A DNA stretch of 64,000 nucleotides, taken from positions 186,001 to 250,000 of the forward strand of contig NZ_BMMM01000001.1 in NCBI RefSeq assembly GCF_014645835.1. The letters are read 5' to 3'. The number at the start of each line of letters is the position of its first letter. Position 1 is the stretch's first letter. Both the position numbers and the translations under genes were made by a program. The DNA comes from Streptomyces albiflavescens (GTDB lineage: Bacteria > Actinomycetota > Actinomycetes > Streptomycetales > Streptomycetaceae). Under the pieces are notes generated by a model. It searched no databases, was not told where the DNA came from, and worked only from the letters and a program-made list of their open reading frames with translations. This document shows, one piece after another, positions 26,262-34,561 of this stretch.

Positions 26262-27227
26262 ATGGCCTTGTTCGACCTCCCCCTCGACGAGCTCCGCGAC
26301 TACCGCAGCGCGTCCGCCGAGCCAGAGGACTTCGACGCCTTCTGGGCCAAGACGCTCCAGGAGGCCCGTGAGCACGACCTCGCCGCGCGCTTCGAGGCGT
26401 TCGAGACACCGCTCAAGACCGTCAAGGTGTACGACGTCACGTTTGCCGGATTCGGCGGGCACCCGGTCAAGGGCTGGCTGACCGTCCCGGCCTGGGCGAA
26501 CGGGCCCCTGCCCACCGTCGTCGAGTTCGTCGGGTACGGCGGCGGACGCGGCCTCGCGCACACGCATCTGCTGTGGGCCTCGGCGGGCTTCGCGCACTTC
26601 GTGATGGACACGCGCGGCCAGGGCAGCGCATGGGGCGGCGGCGAGACCCCGGACCCGGTGGGCAGCGCGCCCGCTTTCCCCGGTTTCATGACGCGCGGGA
26701 TCGAGGACCCCGAGGGCTACTACTACCGGCGGCTGTTCACGGACGCGGTGCGCGCCGTGGAGGCCGCACGCTCGCATCCGCTGGTCGACGAGGCACGCAT
26801 GGCGGCCCTCGGCGGCAGCCAGGGCGGCGGTATCACCCTCGCGGTGGGCGGTCTGGTGCCCGACCTGGCCGCGATCGTGCCCGATGTGCCGTTCCTGTGC
26901 GATTTTCCGCGCGCCACGGTGATCACGGACCGCAACCCCTACCGGGAGATCGGCAACTACCTCAAGACCCACCGCGGCCGCACCGAGCAGGCGCTGCGCA
27001 CGCTCTCCTACTTCGACGGAGTGCACTTCGCCGCCCGCGGCCGGGCACCCGCCCTGTTCTCGGTCGCCCTGGAGGACCAGACCTGCCCTCCGTCGACGGT
27101 CTTCGCGGCGTTCAACGCGTGGGCCCACGACGACAAGAAGATCGAGGTGTACGACTTCAACGACCACGAGGGCGGCGGCCCCTACCAGGAGGCGGCCCAG
27201 CTGAGCTGGCTGCCCGACCACCTCTGA
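26262..27227 (+). CDS. Acetyl xylan esterase / cephalosporin-C deacetylase (CE7, AXE1 family)
   Basis: 321 residues, the normal CE7 length. Features in order: the N-terminal MALFDLPLDELRDYRS cap, PTVVEFVGYGGGRG oxyanion region, DTRGQGS, the nucleophile elbow ALGGSQGGGI (Ser about 186), the Asp in ALEDQTCPPSTVFA, and the catalytic His in FNDHEGGG. It removes acetyl groups from xylo-oligosaccharides or related small esters; no signal peptide is seen, so it acts in the cytosol. The downstream SnoaL-like gene starts 8 bp later. Confidence 0.95.
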   Translation: MALFDLPLDELRDYRSASAEPEDFDAFWAKTLQEAREHDLAARFEAFETPLKTVKVYDVTFAGFGGHPVKGWLTVPAWANGPLPTVVEFVGYGGGRGLAHTHLLWASAGFAHFVMDTRGQGSAWGGGETPDPVGSAPAFPGFMTRGIEDPEGYYYRRLFTDAVRAVEAARSHPLVDEARMAALGGSQGGGITLAVGGLVPDLAAIVPDVPFLCDFPRATVITDRNPYREIGNYLKTHRGRTEQALRTLSYFDGVHFAARGRAPALFSVALEDQTCPPSTVFAAFNAWAHDDKKIEVYDFNDHEGGGPYQEAAQLSWLPDHL

Positions 27228-27235
27228 GGCCCGCG

Positions 27236-27637
27236 ATGGACACGGCTCAGGCGGCGCGGCGCTTCGTCAGGGTGTGGGAACGGGCCTGGGCGGCCCACGA
27301 CGTGGACGCGATCCTGGAGTTGTACGCCACCGACTGCGTTCACCGCTCCATGCCGTTCCGCGAGCCGCACGAGGGCCGGGACGAACTCGCCACGTATGTA
27401 CGGTGGTCCTTCGCGACCGAGCAGACGATCGACGTTCGATTCTCCGAACCGATCGTCGGGCAGGACGGCCTGGCCGTCGCCGAATTCCGCGTCCTCGCGG
27501 AGGAGGACGGGCAGCCGTCGTCGCTGGCGGGCTGTGTCTTCGTACGCTTCGACACGGCCGGTCTGGCGGTGGAGACCCGCGACTACTGGCACAGCACCCC
27601 GGCGTACGTAACCTCTCTCCCATGGGAGATGACTTAG
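27236..27637 (+). CDS. SnoaL-like/NTF2-fold polyketide-cyclase-type protein
   Basis: 133-residue alpha+beta barrel protein starting 8 bp after the esterase. Typical text: RRFVRVWERAWAAHDVDAIL, then CVHRSMPFREPHEGRDELAT and VVAEFRVLAEEDG-like strands ending DYWHSTP. Such proteins bind small hydrophobic ligands or catalyse ring closure or hydration; the role is unknown. The last residues (AYVTSLPWEMT) differ from the usual end, and the serine-recombinase ATG lies inside the gene (27622), so its 3-prime end may have been replaced by the integration event. Confidence 0.82.
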   Translation: MDTAQAARRFVRVWERAWAAHDVDAILELYATDCVHRSMPFREPHEGRDELATYVRWSFATEQTIDVRFSEPIVGQDGLAVAEFRVLAEEDGQPSSLAGCVFVRFDTAGLAVETRDYWHSTPAYVTSLPWEMT

Positions 27638-27967
27638 TACAGCGAGCGCACTGGGGGAATCTGGAGGGACAGAACTGGGCCGGCTTGGCCCGACTATCCA
27701 CCGAAGAGACCGAGGGCGAGATCTCCTCTGACGCTACGTCGGAGGAGGCTGCCCCTCGGTTCATCACCGGTAGGGACATCAAAAGCACGGAGGAGCAGGA
27801 GCGGGACGGTCGCGGGTTCGTCGAGAGCCGAGGCGGTCGCTACGTGCACACCTACATGGAATCTGACACGTCCGCGTGGAAGCGCAGGCAGGTGCGCCTG
27901 CCGGACGGCAGTGTCGGCTACCGCGTAGTTCGTCCCGTGTTCGAGGGCGCCTTAGAAGATCTCAAGC
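27622..27967 (+). pseudogene. N-terminal fragment of a serine site-specific recombinase
   Basis: From ATG 27622 about 115 residues read as the start of an actinomycete serine recombinase: WAGLARLSTEETEG with the resolvase-type R-x-S motif, then GRDIKSTEEQERDGRGFVES, YVHTYME and [20 protein letters not shown]. The catalytic domain would continue with further arginines and a large DNA-binding region, but at about 27967 it joins acyl-CoA synthetase text in another frame. Intact relatives are several hundred residues, so this is a deletion scar of an integrative element. Confidence 0.75.
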
Positions 27968-28627
27968 CTCGCCGAGATGCACATGGAGAAGGTCTCCATC
28001 TACTACGGCATGACCGAGACCTCGCCGGTCTCACTGCAAACGCGGAGGGACGACGACCTGGAGCACCGCACGGGCACCGTCGGGTGGGTGCTCCTGCACA
28101 TCGAGGTCAAGGTCGTCGACCCGATGGACGGCGTGACCAAGCCCCAGGGCACCCCCGGCGAGCTGTGCACCCGCGGCTACAGCGTGATGCTCGGCTACTG
28201 GAGCGAGCCCGAGAAGACCGCCTAGGCCGTCGACGAGGGGCGCTGGATGCACACGGGCGACCTCGCCGTAATGCGCAAGGACGCCTACATCGAGATCGTC
28301 GGCCGCATCAAGGACGTGATCATCCGCGGCGGCGAGAACATCTACCCCCGCGAGATCGAGGAGTTCCTGTACGCCCATCCGAAGATCGCCGAGGTCCAGG
28401 TGGTCGGGGTGCCTCATGAGCGCTACCGCGAGAAGGTGCTCGCCGGCGTCATCCCCCGCGACCAGGCCGACCCGCTGACGCTGGAGGAGCTACGGGCCTT
28501 CTGCGAGGGCCGGTTGGCGCACTACGAGATCCCCAGCCGGCTGAGGATCCTCGCTTCCTTCCCGATGACGGTGTCGGGGAGGGTACGCAAGATCGAGTTG
28601 CGGGAGGAGCCCGCACGGGAGCGGTGA
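27968..28627 (+). pseudogene. Acyl-CoA synthetase (AMP-binding), N-truncated with in-frame amber stop
   Basis: The C-terminal 220 codons of an acyl-CoA ligase remain: [14 protein letters not shown] (A5 motif), GRWMHTGDLA (A7), YIEIVGRIKDVIIRGGENIY (A8 and hinge), and a Lys-containing end VSGRVRKIEL (A10, Lys expected after the loop). A TAG at 28223-28225 interrupts the frame between EKTA and AVDEGRW, where relatives have Glu, so GAG to TAG is the likely change. The N-terminal adenylation half is missing, replaced by the recombinase fragment. Inactive. Confidence 0.88.
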
Positions 28628-28630
28628 CGC

Positions 28631-29842
28631 TCAGGTGACCTCCTCGGGCTCGGGCTGCTTGGAGGTGACGTCCGCCTCGGACTCGGGCCGCTCCGAGGCG
28701 ACCTCCATTGTTCGCTTCCGGTCGGCCAGGCGCTGGTGCAGCTGCTCGGCGACCGACTCCTTGGCCGCCTCGGACAGTTCGGTCGACGTGGTGTCCGCGA
28801 CCGGGTCGGGTGGCGTGGACGCGCGCTGCTCCTCCAAGGCCGACAGCAGCCTGGCGCGGGTGACCGCGCCGAGGCGGCGGCGGGCCGTGCCGACCGCGGC
28901 GAGGATGACCGCCATCTTGATGTCCCGGCCCGACACCTCGGACACGTCGGCGAGTTCGTCGAGTGAGACGTCCTCGTGCACGGGCAGTTCGGCGGGCAGG
29001 TGGGTCTGCCAGATGCGCTTGCGGGCCGCGTGGTCGGGGAGGACGAAGTCGACGTGCAGCAGCCGCGACTCGATCGCCGCGTCGTAACTGTGCGGCAGGT
29101 TGCTGGCGAAGATCACCAGCCCCTCGAAGGTGTCGAGCGCCATCAGCAGCTCCGTTCGCATGGAGTTGATGGCGCTCTCCGCGGCCTGCTGGGGCTGCGC
29201 GAACCGGCGTGAGAGCAGCGACTCGGCCTCGTCGACGAACAGGACCGCGTTCTGCTCCTTGGCCGTGGCGAACAGCGCGGCGAGGTTCTTGGGACCCTCA
29301 CCGTGGTATTTGCTCTCCAGATCCGACAGCCGACAGGACAGGATGCGACGCTTCAGCCGGTGCGCGATGGCGTGGGCCGCCATGGTCTTGCCCGTTCCGG
29401 GCGGCCCGCGGAAGTTGACCGCCGTGGACGGATTGGGCTCGATCGACCTCAGATTCCAGGTGCCGAAGACGAGTGGGGTCACCTCGACAAGCGAGACGCA
29501 GTCGAGCAGCCGACTGATCGTTTCCTCGGGCAGCACCAACTGGTCGAAGGTGTAGAGAGGTTCGACCGTCGAGAATGTCGGCGTGCTCGGCTCCTCCTCC
29601 TCTGAGGTCGGGGCCGACGGGGTCTGCTGAAGGGGCGGTTCGGCGGATCCGGCGCTGAGGACGAACGGAGCGGGCTGGTAGCGGTCGATGACCTCACCGA
29701 GCAGTTCGAACAACCGCACTCTGAACTTCACCAGCTCACGCTCCGGCACGTCCGCGGGGAATCCGCTGAGGAAGAGCGGCGGCCGGGACCAGGAGCTCTC
29801 GCTCCTGCCCCGCTCCGACCGGTCCGGTTCATGTCTGGACAC
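28631..29842 (-). CDS. AAA+ ATPase (Vps4/SpoVK-like), last gene of the five-gene membrane module
   Basis: 403 residues. An N-terminal region (1-100) with a Glu/Pro/Thr linker precedes one AAA+ core: Walker A NFRGPPGTGKTMAAHAIA (about 145), ESKYHGEGPKN pore-loop-like segment, Walker B AVLFVDEAESLLSRR, Arg-finger region after SMRTELLMAL, sensor-1 IFASN, and sensor-2 in GRDIKMAVILAAVG. A Glu-rich charged tail follows (330-403). Single-ring classic AAA of the protein-remodelling clade. Its start overlaps the preceding 98-residue membrane protein by 14 bp, so it is coupled to three small membrane proteins and a soluble protein upstream. A membrane-tethered remodelling complex is inferred; there are no protease or nuclease domains. 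Confidence 0.88.
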   Translation of the reverse strand: MSRHEPDRSERGRSESSWSRPPLFLSGFPADVPERELVKFRVRLFELLGEVIDRYQPAPFVLSAGSAEPPLQQTPSAPTSEEEEPSTPTFSTVEPLYTFDQLVLPEETISRLLDCVSLVEVTPLVFGTWNLRSIEPNPSTAVNFRGPPGTGKTMAAHAIAHRLKRRILSCRLSDLESKYHGEGPKNLAALFATAKEQNAVLFVDEAESLLSRRFAQPQQAAESAINSMRTELLMALDTFEGLVIFASNLPHSYDAAIESRLLHVDFVLPDHAARKRIWQTHLPAELPVHEDVSLDELADVSEVSGRDIKMAVILAAVGTARRRLGAVTRARLLSALEEQRASTPPDPVADTTSTELSEAAKESVAEQLHQRLADRKRTMEVASERPESEADVTSKQPEPEEVT

Positions 29843-30125
29843 GGATCACACCCCCCGACGTACGGAGCTTGCGGACGAGTTCGGGATCCATGGCGTGGGC
29901 GTCCCAGGTCTGGGCGGCGGTCCTGACGCCGAACGGCGTGAAGACTCCGCCGACGACGTGGTAGTCCCCGCTGGCGAGGCGCTCGGAGAGGATCTCGGCG
30001 TATCCACCCCGCATGGCTCGCGCGTGGATCCAGGTGTGCACCATGTCCCAGGTCACCTGGGACAGCGCGGCTCCGGCGGCGAAGCTGCTCGCCAGCAGGA
30101 ACAGGATGAGACTGATCGGTTCCAC
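29829..30125 (-). CDS. Small single-pass membrane protein, paralogue of the next gene upstream
   Basis: 98 residues. One N-terminal helix (ISLILFLLASSFAAGAALS) is followed by W-I-H-A-R and a soluble domain of about 55 residues. The domain shares an ordered set of residues with the 119-residue protein at 30136-30495: L-(S/A)-E-R-(L/I), D-Y, V-x-G-V-F-x-P and a later DA. No known family recognised. It overlaps the AAA+ start by 14 bp and follows the paralogue by 10 bp, so it is part of the same transcript. Confidence 0.75.
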   Translation of the reverse strand: MEPISLILFLLASSFAAGAALSQVTWDMVHTWIHARAMRGGYAEILSERLASGDYHVVGGVFTPFGVRTAAQTWDAHAMDPELVRKLRTSGGVIRVQT

Positions 30126-30135
30126 GGGGCGCCCC

Positions 30136-30495
30136 TCACTCGTAGACGACTAAGCCGCGGCCCGTCGCGTGGCTCTGTACGACTTGGGCGCCCGGTTCGC
30201 GCGAACTGGCGAGTGCGCGTGCGTCGAGCACCCGACCCGTGCGCGCGTCGAACAGGCCCTGAACGATGCGTGTGGAGGCGCTTGCCTGGGACGGACCGAA
30301 GACCCCGCTCACCTTTGCGTAGTCCTTGTTCTTGATGCGCTCGGCCAGTGTGAAGGCGATCGCGTCGGTGTTCTCCGCCTTGATCTTTCCACGAGCCCTG
30401 AACCATTCCGTGATGATTTCCACGGTGATGGCAATGATGACCACTGCGATATATCCGAAAGCGAAGATCGCAGCGGCCAGAGTTACTGGATCCAC
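30136..30495 (-). CDS. Small single-pass membrane protein of the AAA+ module
   Basis: 119 residues. The N-terminal helix (FAFGYIAVVIIAITVEII) is followed by TEWFRARGKIKAEN and a soluble domain with TLAERIKNKDYAKVSGVFGP, the segment shared with the 98-residue protein downstream. The two proteins look like a duplicated pair that could form a hetero-oligomeric membrane platform for the AAA+ ring; that is inference. Codon use here is visibly less GC-biased than in metabolic genes nearby, which suggests transfer. Confidence 0.72.
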   Translation of the reverse strand: MDPVTLAAAIFAFGYIAVVIIAITVEIITEWFRARGKIKAENTDAIAFTLAERIKNKDYAKVSGVFGPSQASASTRIVQGLFDARTGRVLDARALASSREPGAQVVQSHATGRGLVVYE

Positions 30496-30551
30496 TGTTC
30501 TTTCCCCCGATACTGCTCGTTCGGTACTGTTCGTTTTCTACACCTTTTTGT

Positions 30552-30695
30552 TCACTTGCGGCGCCGGAACCACTGGTTCAGTTCCTCGTCGTCGATCCGC
30601 ATATTCGATCGACGCCTCAGGCGTATCCGCAGAGCCGCGAGGAGCATGAGCGAAATGAAGACCATTCCCGCGGCCAGGCTCGCCCATTTCCACAT
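30552..30695 (-). CDS. 47-residue single-pass membrane protein of the AAA+ module
   Basis: From ATG 30695, 4 bp after GGAGG, to the stop at 30552. The sequence is a transmembrane helix (WASLAAGMVFISLMLLAAL) followed by a strongly basic stretch (RIRLRRR), then an acidic helix and a basic end (DDEELNQWFRRRK). Good ribosome site, the same strand and short gaps on both sides (19 bp and 56 bp) support it despite its size. No family recognised. Confidence 0.65.
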   Translation of the reverse strand: MWKWASLAAGMVFISLMLLAALRIRLRRRSNMRIDDEELNQWFRRRK

Positions 30696-30714
30696 GGATT
30701 CCTCCTTCGGTGAT

Positions 30715-31128
30715 CTACTCGAAAATGATGAGTTCTTTCCCGGCGAGCATGCCCTCCAGCTCTCTGTCCAGCTGCTTCGCCGCCATGACCCTGCCGTACG
30801 GAGACCCGGAAGGCGCGAGGCACGGTTTGTTCTCCTGGTCGACGAACAGCTGAAGGCAGAGAACTCCCATGGGAAGGCCGTGTCGTGTCAGGAGGGCGCC
30901 GTGGTGCACCTGAGGGTCGTCCGGACGTTCGTCGACGAAATAGCGAATGATCTCGTCGAAGGTGAGTAGATCCCATGCGATCGGCCGCGGCACCTGAGCC
31001 TTTTTGATCGCCACTCCACCGAGCAGTCTCAGGAGGGCGGCGATCGCCTCCAGGGCGTCCGGTGACGGTGGTTCGGTCACCCAGCGCCGTCGTAGGCGCG
31101 CACGGTGAGAATGCGGATCATCGGCCAT
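30715..31128 (-). CDS. Unrecognised soluble protein, first gene of the AAA+ module
   Basis: 137 residues from ATG 31128 (GGGGGAG ribosome site). No membrane segment or known motif. The central part (AWDLLTFDEIIRYFVDERPD, then LLTRHGLPMGVLCLQLFVDQ) reads like a compact alpha/beta domain and the C-terminus ends LEGMLAGKELIIFE. It opens the operon of three membrane proteins and an AAA+ ATPase, so it could be an adaptor or substrate. No function assigned. Confidence 0.7.
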   Translation of the reverse strand: MADDPHSHRARLRRRWVTEPPSPDALEAIAALLRLLGGVAIKKAQVPRPIAWDLLTFDEIIRYFVDERPDDPQVHHGALLTRHGLPMGVLCLQLFVDQENKPCLAPSGSPYGRVMAAKQLDRELEGMLAGKELIIFE

Positions 31129-31345
31129 ATCATCTCCCCCGAAGCCGGATATCCAGACGAGTGAGTGTAGCGGCGAAAGCCATTTCTCGCGCTGTCTTTT
31201 TTCGGGCTCTGCCTGTGCGATTTACTGTGCGATTCACAGAGTGCCGGTAGCGTTTCCCGGGGGAATTGGGGCGGGTGGTGCGAATGTCGCGGCGGCCGCG
31301 GCGCGGCAGGCTCTACGCGCTCCACGCCCCAGGGGCGATGTGTTC

Positions 31346-31780
31346 TCAGGCTGTGAGTCGCAACAGGGCTGTCGCGTGCTGGGGGCGTGGCTGGTAGTGA
31401 TCGGCTGCGGTGGCGTTGTCGGTCCAGCCGGCTGGCGCATGAGTCCGATGGCAAGGTTGCGCAGGGTGGCTATGGCGCGGGGTGCGGTGCCGGTCCGTGC
31501 TCGCGAGGCATCCTCGCCGAACGTGACGTCTCTGACGTGGGGCAGGGCCTCAACTGACCAGTGATTCTGAACGAGTTCGGCGAGTTGGACCAGGTTGTCC
31601 TGTTCGGGCGGGGTGCTGGTGACCGCGTAGACGGTCTTCGTCTCGGCCTTGCCGGTCTTGCGGCGGGTGCGGCGCGGATCGGGTATCCGGCCCAAAACCT
31701 CGGTCAGGGAGGTGAACTGCTGTGGTTCCGGATACGGGCAGGTGACGTCGATGTCCTCTCAGCGGCGCTGCAGGACACCG
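31346..31780 (-). mobile_element. ISAs1-family transposase, C-terminal remnant with frameshift
   Basis: Text such as [40 protein letters not shown] and [15 protein letters not shown] matches the C-terminal end of ISAs1 DDE transposases (family: T-V-Y-A-V-T-S, HWSIEN-x-LHWVRDVTF-DE, LRNLAI). Near 31440 the tail continues in another frame ([13 protein letters not shown], ending at the stop 31346). The N-terminal two thirds with the first catalytic acids are missing, so it is dead. It separates the AAA+ module from the msrA repeats. Confidence 0.85.
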
Positions 31781-32279
31781 ATCAGGGAGGATGGCTCGCG
31801 AACGCGACCCCTGTTCGTGATCAAAGGCTTCGACAACCTTGATCATCAGGGGTCGCGTCTCTCGTTGCCGAACCGGGCGAACCGTGCGCAGCGGCACGTA
31901 CGCAGGCGATCGACTCATCTCGCCGGCTGGGAACCCATCAGCCCTGCGTCGACGACGCGCACCAGATGGTGTGTCCGGTCCTGAAGGTCGTTACGGGCAC
32001 TCTTGGATTCGTTCTCGGGGATCCGGGCTGGGCCCGCCGGGCCTCAGCGGCACTGGGATCCGATCGGCTCGTATGTGCCGCTGCGGAAGCCGGGGGCATG
32101 CGCGGCCCGGCCAACCTTCCGTGAATTCTGGATGGAGTCGGGTCAGCCGAGGGGGCATGCCGCAGACGTCATGACCGCATGCCCCTGAGCCTGTGATCAT
32201 GAAGCTGGAGGAGTTACTCCTCGTCCGCCGCAGGGGTAAGGCCCGTCGGGCACGACGCCCCCCGGGGGTACTTAGCTTG
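31781..32279. other. No supported gene
   Basis: About 500 bp between the transposase remnant and the first msrA tail. Open frames are short and without family features. It probably holds further debris of the inserted elements. Confidence 0.45.
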
Positions 32280-32338
32280 ACCCCCGTCCCGCCGATCCCG
32301 CAGTAGCCGTTAATGTTGCGGTCAAGATACTGCTGGTG
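32280..32338 (-). pseudogene. msrA: msrA 3-prime-end fragment, copy 1
   Basis: Minus strand reads [20 protein letters not shown], the C-terminal signature of methionine sulfoxide reductase A, then diverges before the final CPIG. Its 41-bp core 32298-32338 matches 32913-32953 with a single change. The two copies lie 615 bp apart in direct orientation, like duplicated attachment sites. Confidence 0.75.
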
Positions 32339-32381
32339 TCAGTTCCCTCCCGGATATCGGGACTTGCCTGGCGGCGTTGCA

Positions 32382-32861
32382 TTACCAGCCAGGCGGCAGG
32401 ACGGTCGGTGTGCGGAGCCACCACCAGCGGGCTTCACGGCCTTCGGCGAGGGGCCGCCAGTACAGGGAAAGCTCGGCGCCGCCGTCAGAGGTGGTGACTG
32501 TCGTGTATCGCTCGTCGAGAAGGTCGAGCGTCCGGCGGATCTTGACGGCGACTTGCTGGGGCAGTGCTTCGACGTACTCCTCCAGTGAGTCGCGCACGGT
32601 GAGGTTGTTCAGGTACTCGTAGACCATGTAGTAGTCGGTCGACGGCCAGTCCTGTTCCATTCGTCGGATCAGCACCTGCCAGAGACGGAGGCAGGAGAGC
32701 ACTCCGTAAGTCGGTTCCCGCAACTGGCTGGCGGTCTGCTCGCTGACACCGGCCCGCTCGACCTGAAGTCTTTGCAGGTCGAACAGGCTGACCGCGGCCC
32801 GGTCCTCCGGTGTGAGACGACGGACCAGGGCCTCCACCTCTGACAACCTCGCGCTTGTCAT
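32382..32861 (-). CDS. Unrecognised 159-residue protein between two msrA tails
   Basis: No known family. Mostly helical text: [20 protein letters not shown] near the start, [24 protein letters not shown] region near the middle, and a Trp-rich end ([19 protein letters not shown]). Its ATG (32859-32861) overlaps the stop of msrA fragment copy 2 (ATGA), so it may be translated by coupling from a transcript entering through msrA. The flanking direct repeats suggest it arrived as cargo of an element integrated at msrA. Confidence 0.65.
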   Translation of the reverse strand: MTSARLSEVEALVRRLTPEDRAAVSLFDLQRLQVERAGVSEQTASQLREPTYGVLSCLRLWQVLIRRMEQDWPSTDYYMVYEYLNNLTVRDSLEEYVEALPQQVAVKIRRTLDLLDERYTTVTTSDGGAELSLYWRPLAEGREARWWWLRTPTVLPPGW

Positions 32862-32956
32862 CCCTCGGCCGGCGCGACCCCGATCGGGCAGGAAACACCG
32901 GTCCCCCCGATTCCGCAGTAGCCGTTAATGTTGCGGTCGAGATACTGCTGGTGCTT
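32858..32956 (-). pseudogene. msrA: msrA 3-prime-end fragment, copy 2
   Basis: Reads [20 protein letters not shown] then [12 protein letters not shown] and stop, a complete MsrA C-terminus of about 31 residues. Text upstream of HQQYL is not MsrA. The point where similarity begins is the same as in copy 1, which suggests a recombination boundary. Confidence 0.8.
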
Positions 32957-33067
32957 GCGATCCCTTGCAGCGTTGATGTGACACCGATGCCGGCCCGGGT
33001 CTGCCGAGGCGGCTTGCATGGACTCAGAAGCGGTCATGCCATGGAGTTGAAGACTGCATCGGCATGC

Positions 33068-33967
33068 CTACTGAGACTGTCCATCAGGGTGCGGTGCGGT
33101 TCTGAGTGCCTCAGCAGCGCCGTCAGCCTCCGTCAAGGCCGTAGAGGTCACTTCCCCAATCACCAGTGCCTGAACGATCACATCGTTTGCCTGGCGGGCG
33201 CGTGTCATGCCCATGATGATCAAAAGCGTTGAGATGGCGAAGGTCAGAAGGAACAAGGGGGAAGCTCGCGCGGAGAGTGCGACAGCCAAGACGGCAACGC
33301 CGGCGCCGACATTGACTCGTAAGTCCGCCTCAGCCATTAGGCGATCATGATCAGCGTAGAGGGTTGAGTTCTTGGCATGGAGCCGCGTGCCCAACTGCCC
33401 AAGTTCGTCCAGGACGTAGCGCAGGAGGATCCTCTCAGCGACATCGCGATGCCGCTCTGACCTGTGGGATTCGAGCCACAGCGGGAGAGGGCTCGTACTC
33501 ACGTGGGCCTGCAGGTCTGCCCAAGCCTGTCGTGTCAGCAGCCTGGTGTCCGTGAAGGTCGGATAGCCGACTATGGCCGTTGCTGTCCGGTACTGCATGA
33601 GCACCGGGCGTCCCTGAATGAAGGGCCATCGATCCGGGAGCACGACGTCCGGTTCCCAAGCATCATGCGTCGGCTCACGAAGAAGTTGATTCGCGGGAAT
33701 GCTCACTACGCTCCCAACGAGGTACGCCGTGAAGAAGAGAGCAGCCCCAACGCCTGGCCTGCCAACCAGTTCTGCAAGATCGTAAATTCTTCTGGCGAAG
33801 CCGGTAGCTTCGGCCCGACTTGGGATCCGATCGCCGAGGGCAACCCATAGCGTAAGCAACCAGAGAACGCCCGTGGCCAGGGGCGTGCGCAGTTCTCGGA
33901 AGCCGGGAAGTACCTGTGTAAGCACAACCCCCCTCGGTCCAGCCGTCTCCAGAGGGCCATGATCCAT
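33068..33967 (-). CDS. Unrecognised membrane protein
   Basis: 299 residues with about four membrane segments: VLWLLTLWVALG near 40, VGAALFFTAYLVGSVVSIPA near 80, and two adjacent ones near 220-255 (VGAGVAVLAVALS, PLFLLTFAISTLLIIMGM). The 120-residue middle part is soluble and charged, with a long helix (LRYVLDELGQLGTRLHAKNS). Codon use is less GC-rich than in core genes nearby. The layout resembles membrane proteins of unknown function found in actinomycete accessory islands. Upstream msrA copies mark the same island. Confidence 0.7.
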   Translation of the reverse strand: MDHGPLETAGPRGVVLTQVLPGFRELRTPLATGVLWLLTLWVALGDRIPSRAEATGFARRIYDLAELVGRPGVGAALFFTAYLVGSVVSIPANQLLREPTHDAWEPDVVLPDRWPFIQGRPVLMQYRTATAIVGYPTFTDTRLLTRQAWADLQAHVSTSPLPLWLESHRSERHRDVAERILLRYVLDELGQLGTRLHAKNSTLYADHDRLMAEADLRVNVGAGVAVLAVALSARASPLFLLTFAISTLLIIMGMTRARQANDVIVQALVIGEVTSTALTEADGAAEALRTAPHPDGQSQ

Positions 33968-34019
33968 CGTTCGTGCAACTGAGTCACGTGGGTTGGTGCT
34001 GTCTTTATTTTCAGGGGTG

Positions 34020-34196
34020 AGGATGCACTCAGCCGGGCCGAGGGGTGGGCGGTACGCCTCGCGGTGGCCGGGGTGACCCCACGTCGAGACGAGACCATGG
34101 GAACGGTGGCGCTCGCAGCGGCTGGTCGTTCTGTGGCGAATGCCGACACCAAGCCCTGGGTATCAAGGTTCGCTGCCGTGCTTTTCGTGGCTTAGC
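34020..34196 (+). pseudogene. Possible C-terminal gene fragment
   Basis: One plus-strand frame reads as plausible protein (ALSRAEGWAVRLAVAGVTP, then TMGTVALAAAGRSVANAD and KPWVSRFAAVLFVA before a stop). No start or family can be assigned. It may be the tail of a gene cut by the island boundary. Confidence 0.3.
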
Positions 34197-34560
34197 GCTC
34201 GACGAAGCGGGGCTCCGGCCATGCTGTGATTGGCTCGCTGGACGCCGAGTAGATCTCCAAGAACGAGAGATAGCCGTCCTGTGTGAACACCATTACCCCG
34301 GCGTCCCCCGGCGTCCCCCGGCGTCCCCCGGCACGACGTACCACGCGTCCGCAGCCGGGTTGCCGTGCGTCGGTGCAGGCGGCACCGCGGCGCGATCGAC
34401 TGCCAGGTCGACGGTCGCGCAGCCGCATCCGCATGTGCCCGCCGCCTGCGCGTGCGGGATCTGAGCGCGGAGGGCGCTGCTCACCGGATTCGTACCGGTC
34501 AGCAACGCCCTCAAGGTCTCCGCAGCCTCCGGGGAGAGGGCCCAGCCATCTGCCTTGGCG
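34192..34560 (-). pseudogene. Unrecognised actinomycete protein, out of frame through a 10-bp repeat
   Basis: From about 34560 the frame reads [20 protein letters not shown], then [17 protein letters not shown] and [12 protein letters not shown] before a stop at 34293. The other frame continues naturally with [20 protein letters not shown] to the stop at 34192. The break lies in a 10-bp tandem repeat (34301-34330) present three times; one or four copies would restore a single frame. The Cys cluster CGCGC suggests metal binding. Family unknown but the text is conserved-looking. It is fused at its N-terminus to an msrA tail. Confidence 0.65.
34301..34330. repeat. Three 10-bp tandem units GCGTCCCCCG in a coding sequence
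   Basis: Three perfect copies preceded by a partial one (34296-34300). Each copy change shifts the reading frame of the minus-strand gene, so the array acts as an on/off switch in principle. Confidence 0.85.
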
Positions 34561-34561
34561 A

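Noticed and set aside
31991..32200. Small ORFs between the ISAs1 remnant and msrA copy 1
   Set aside because: Open on both strands but short, without ribosome sites or family text.
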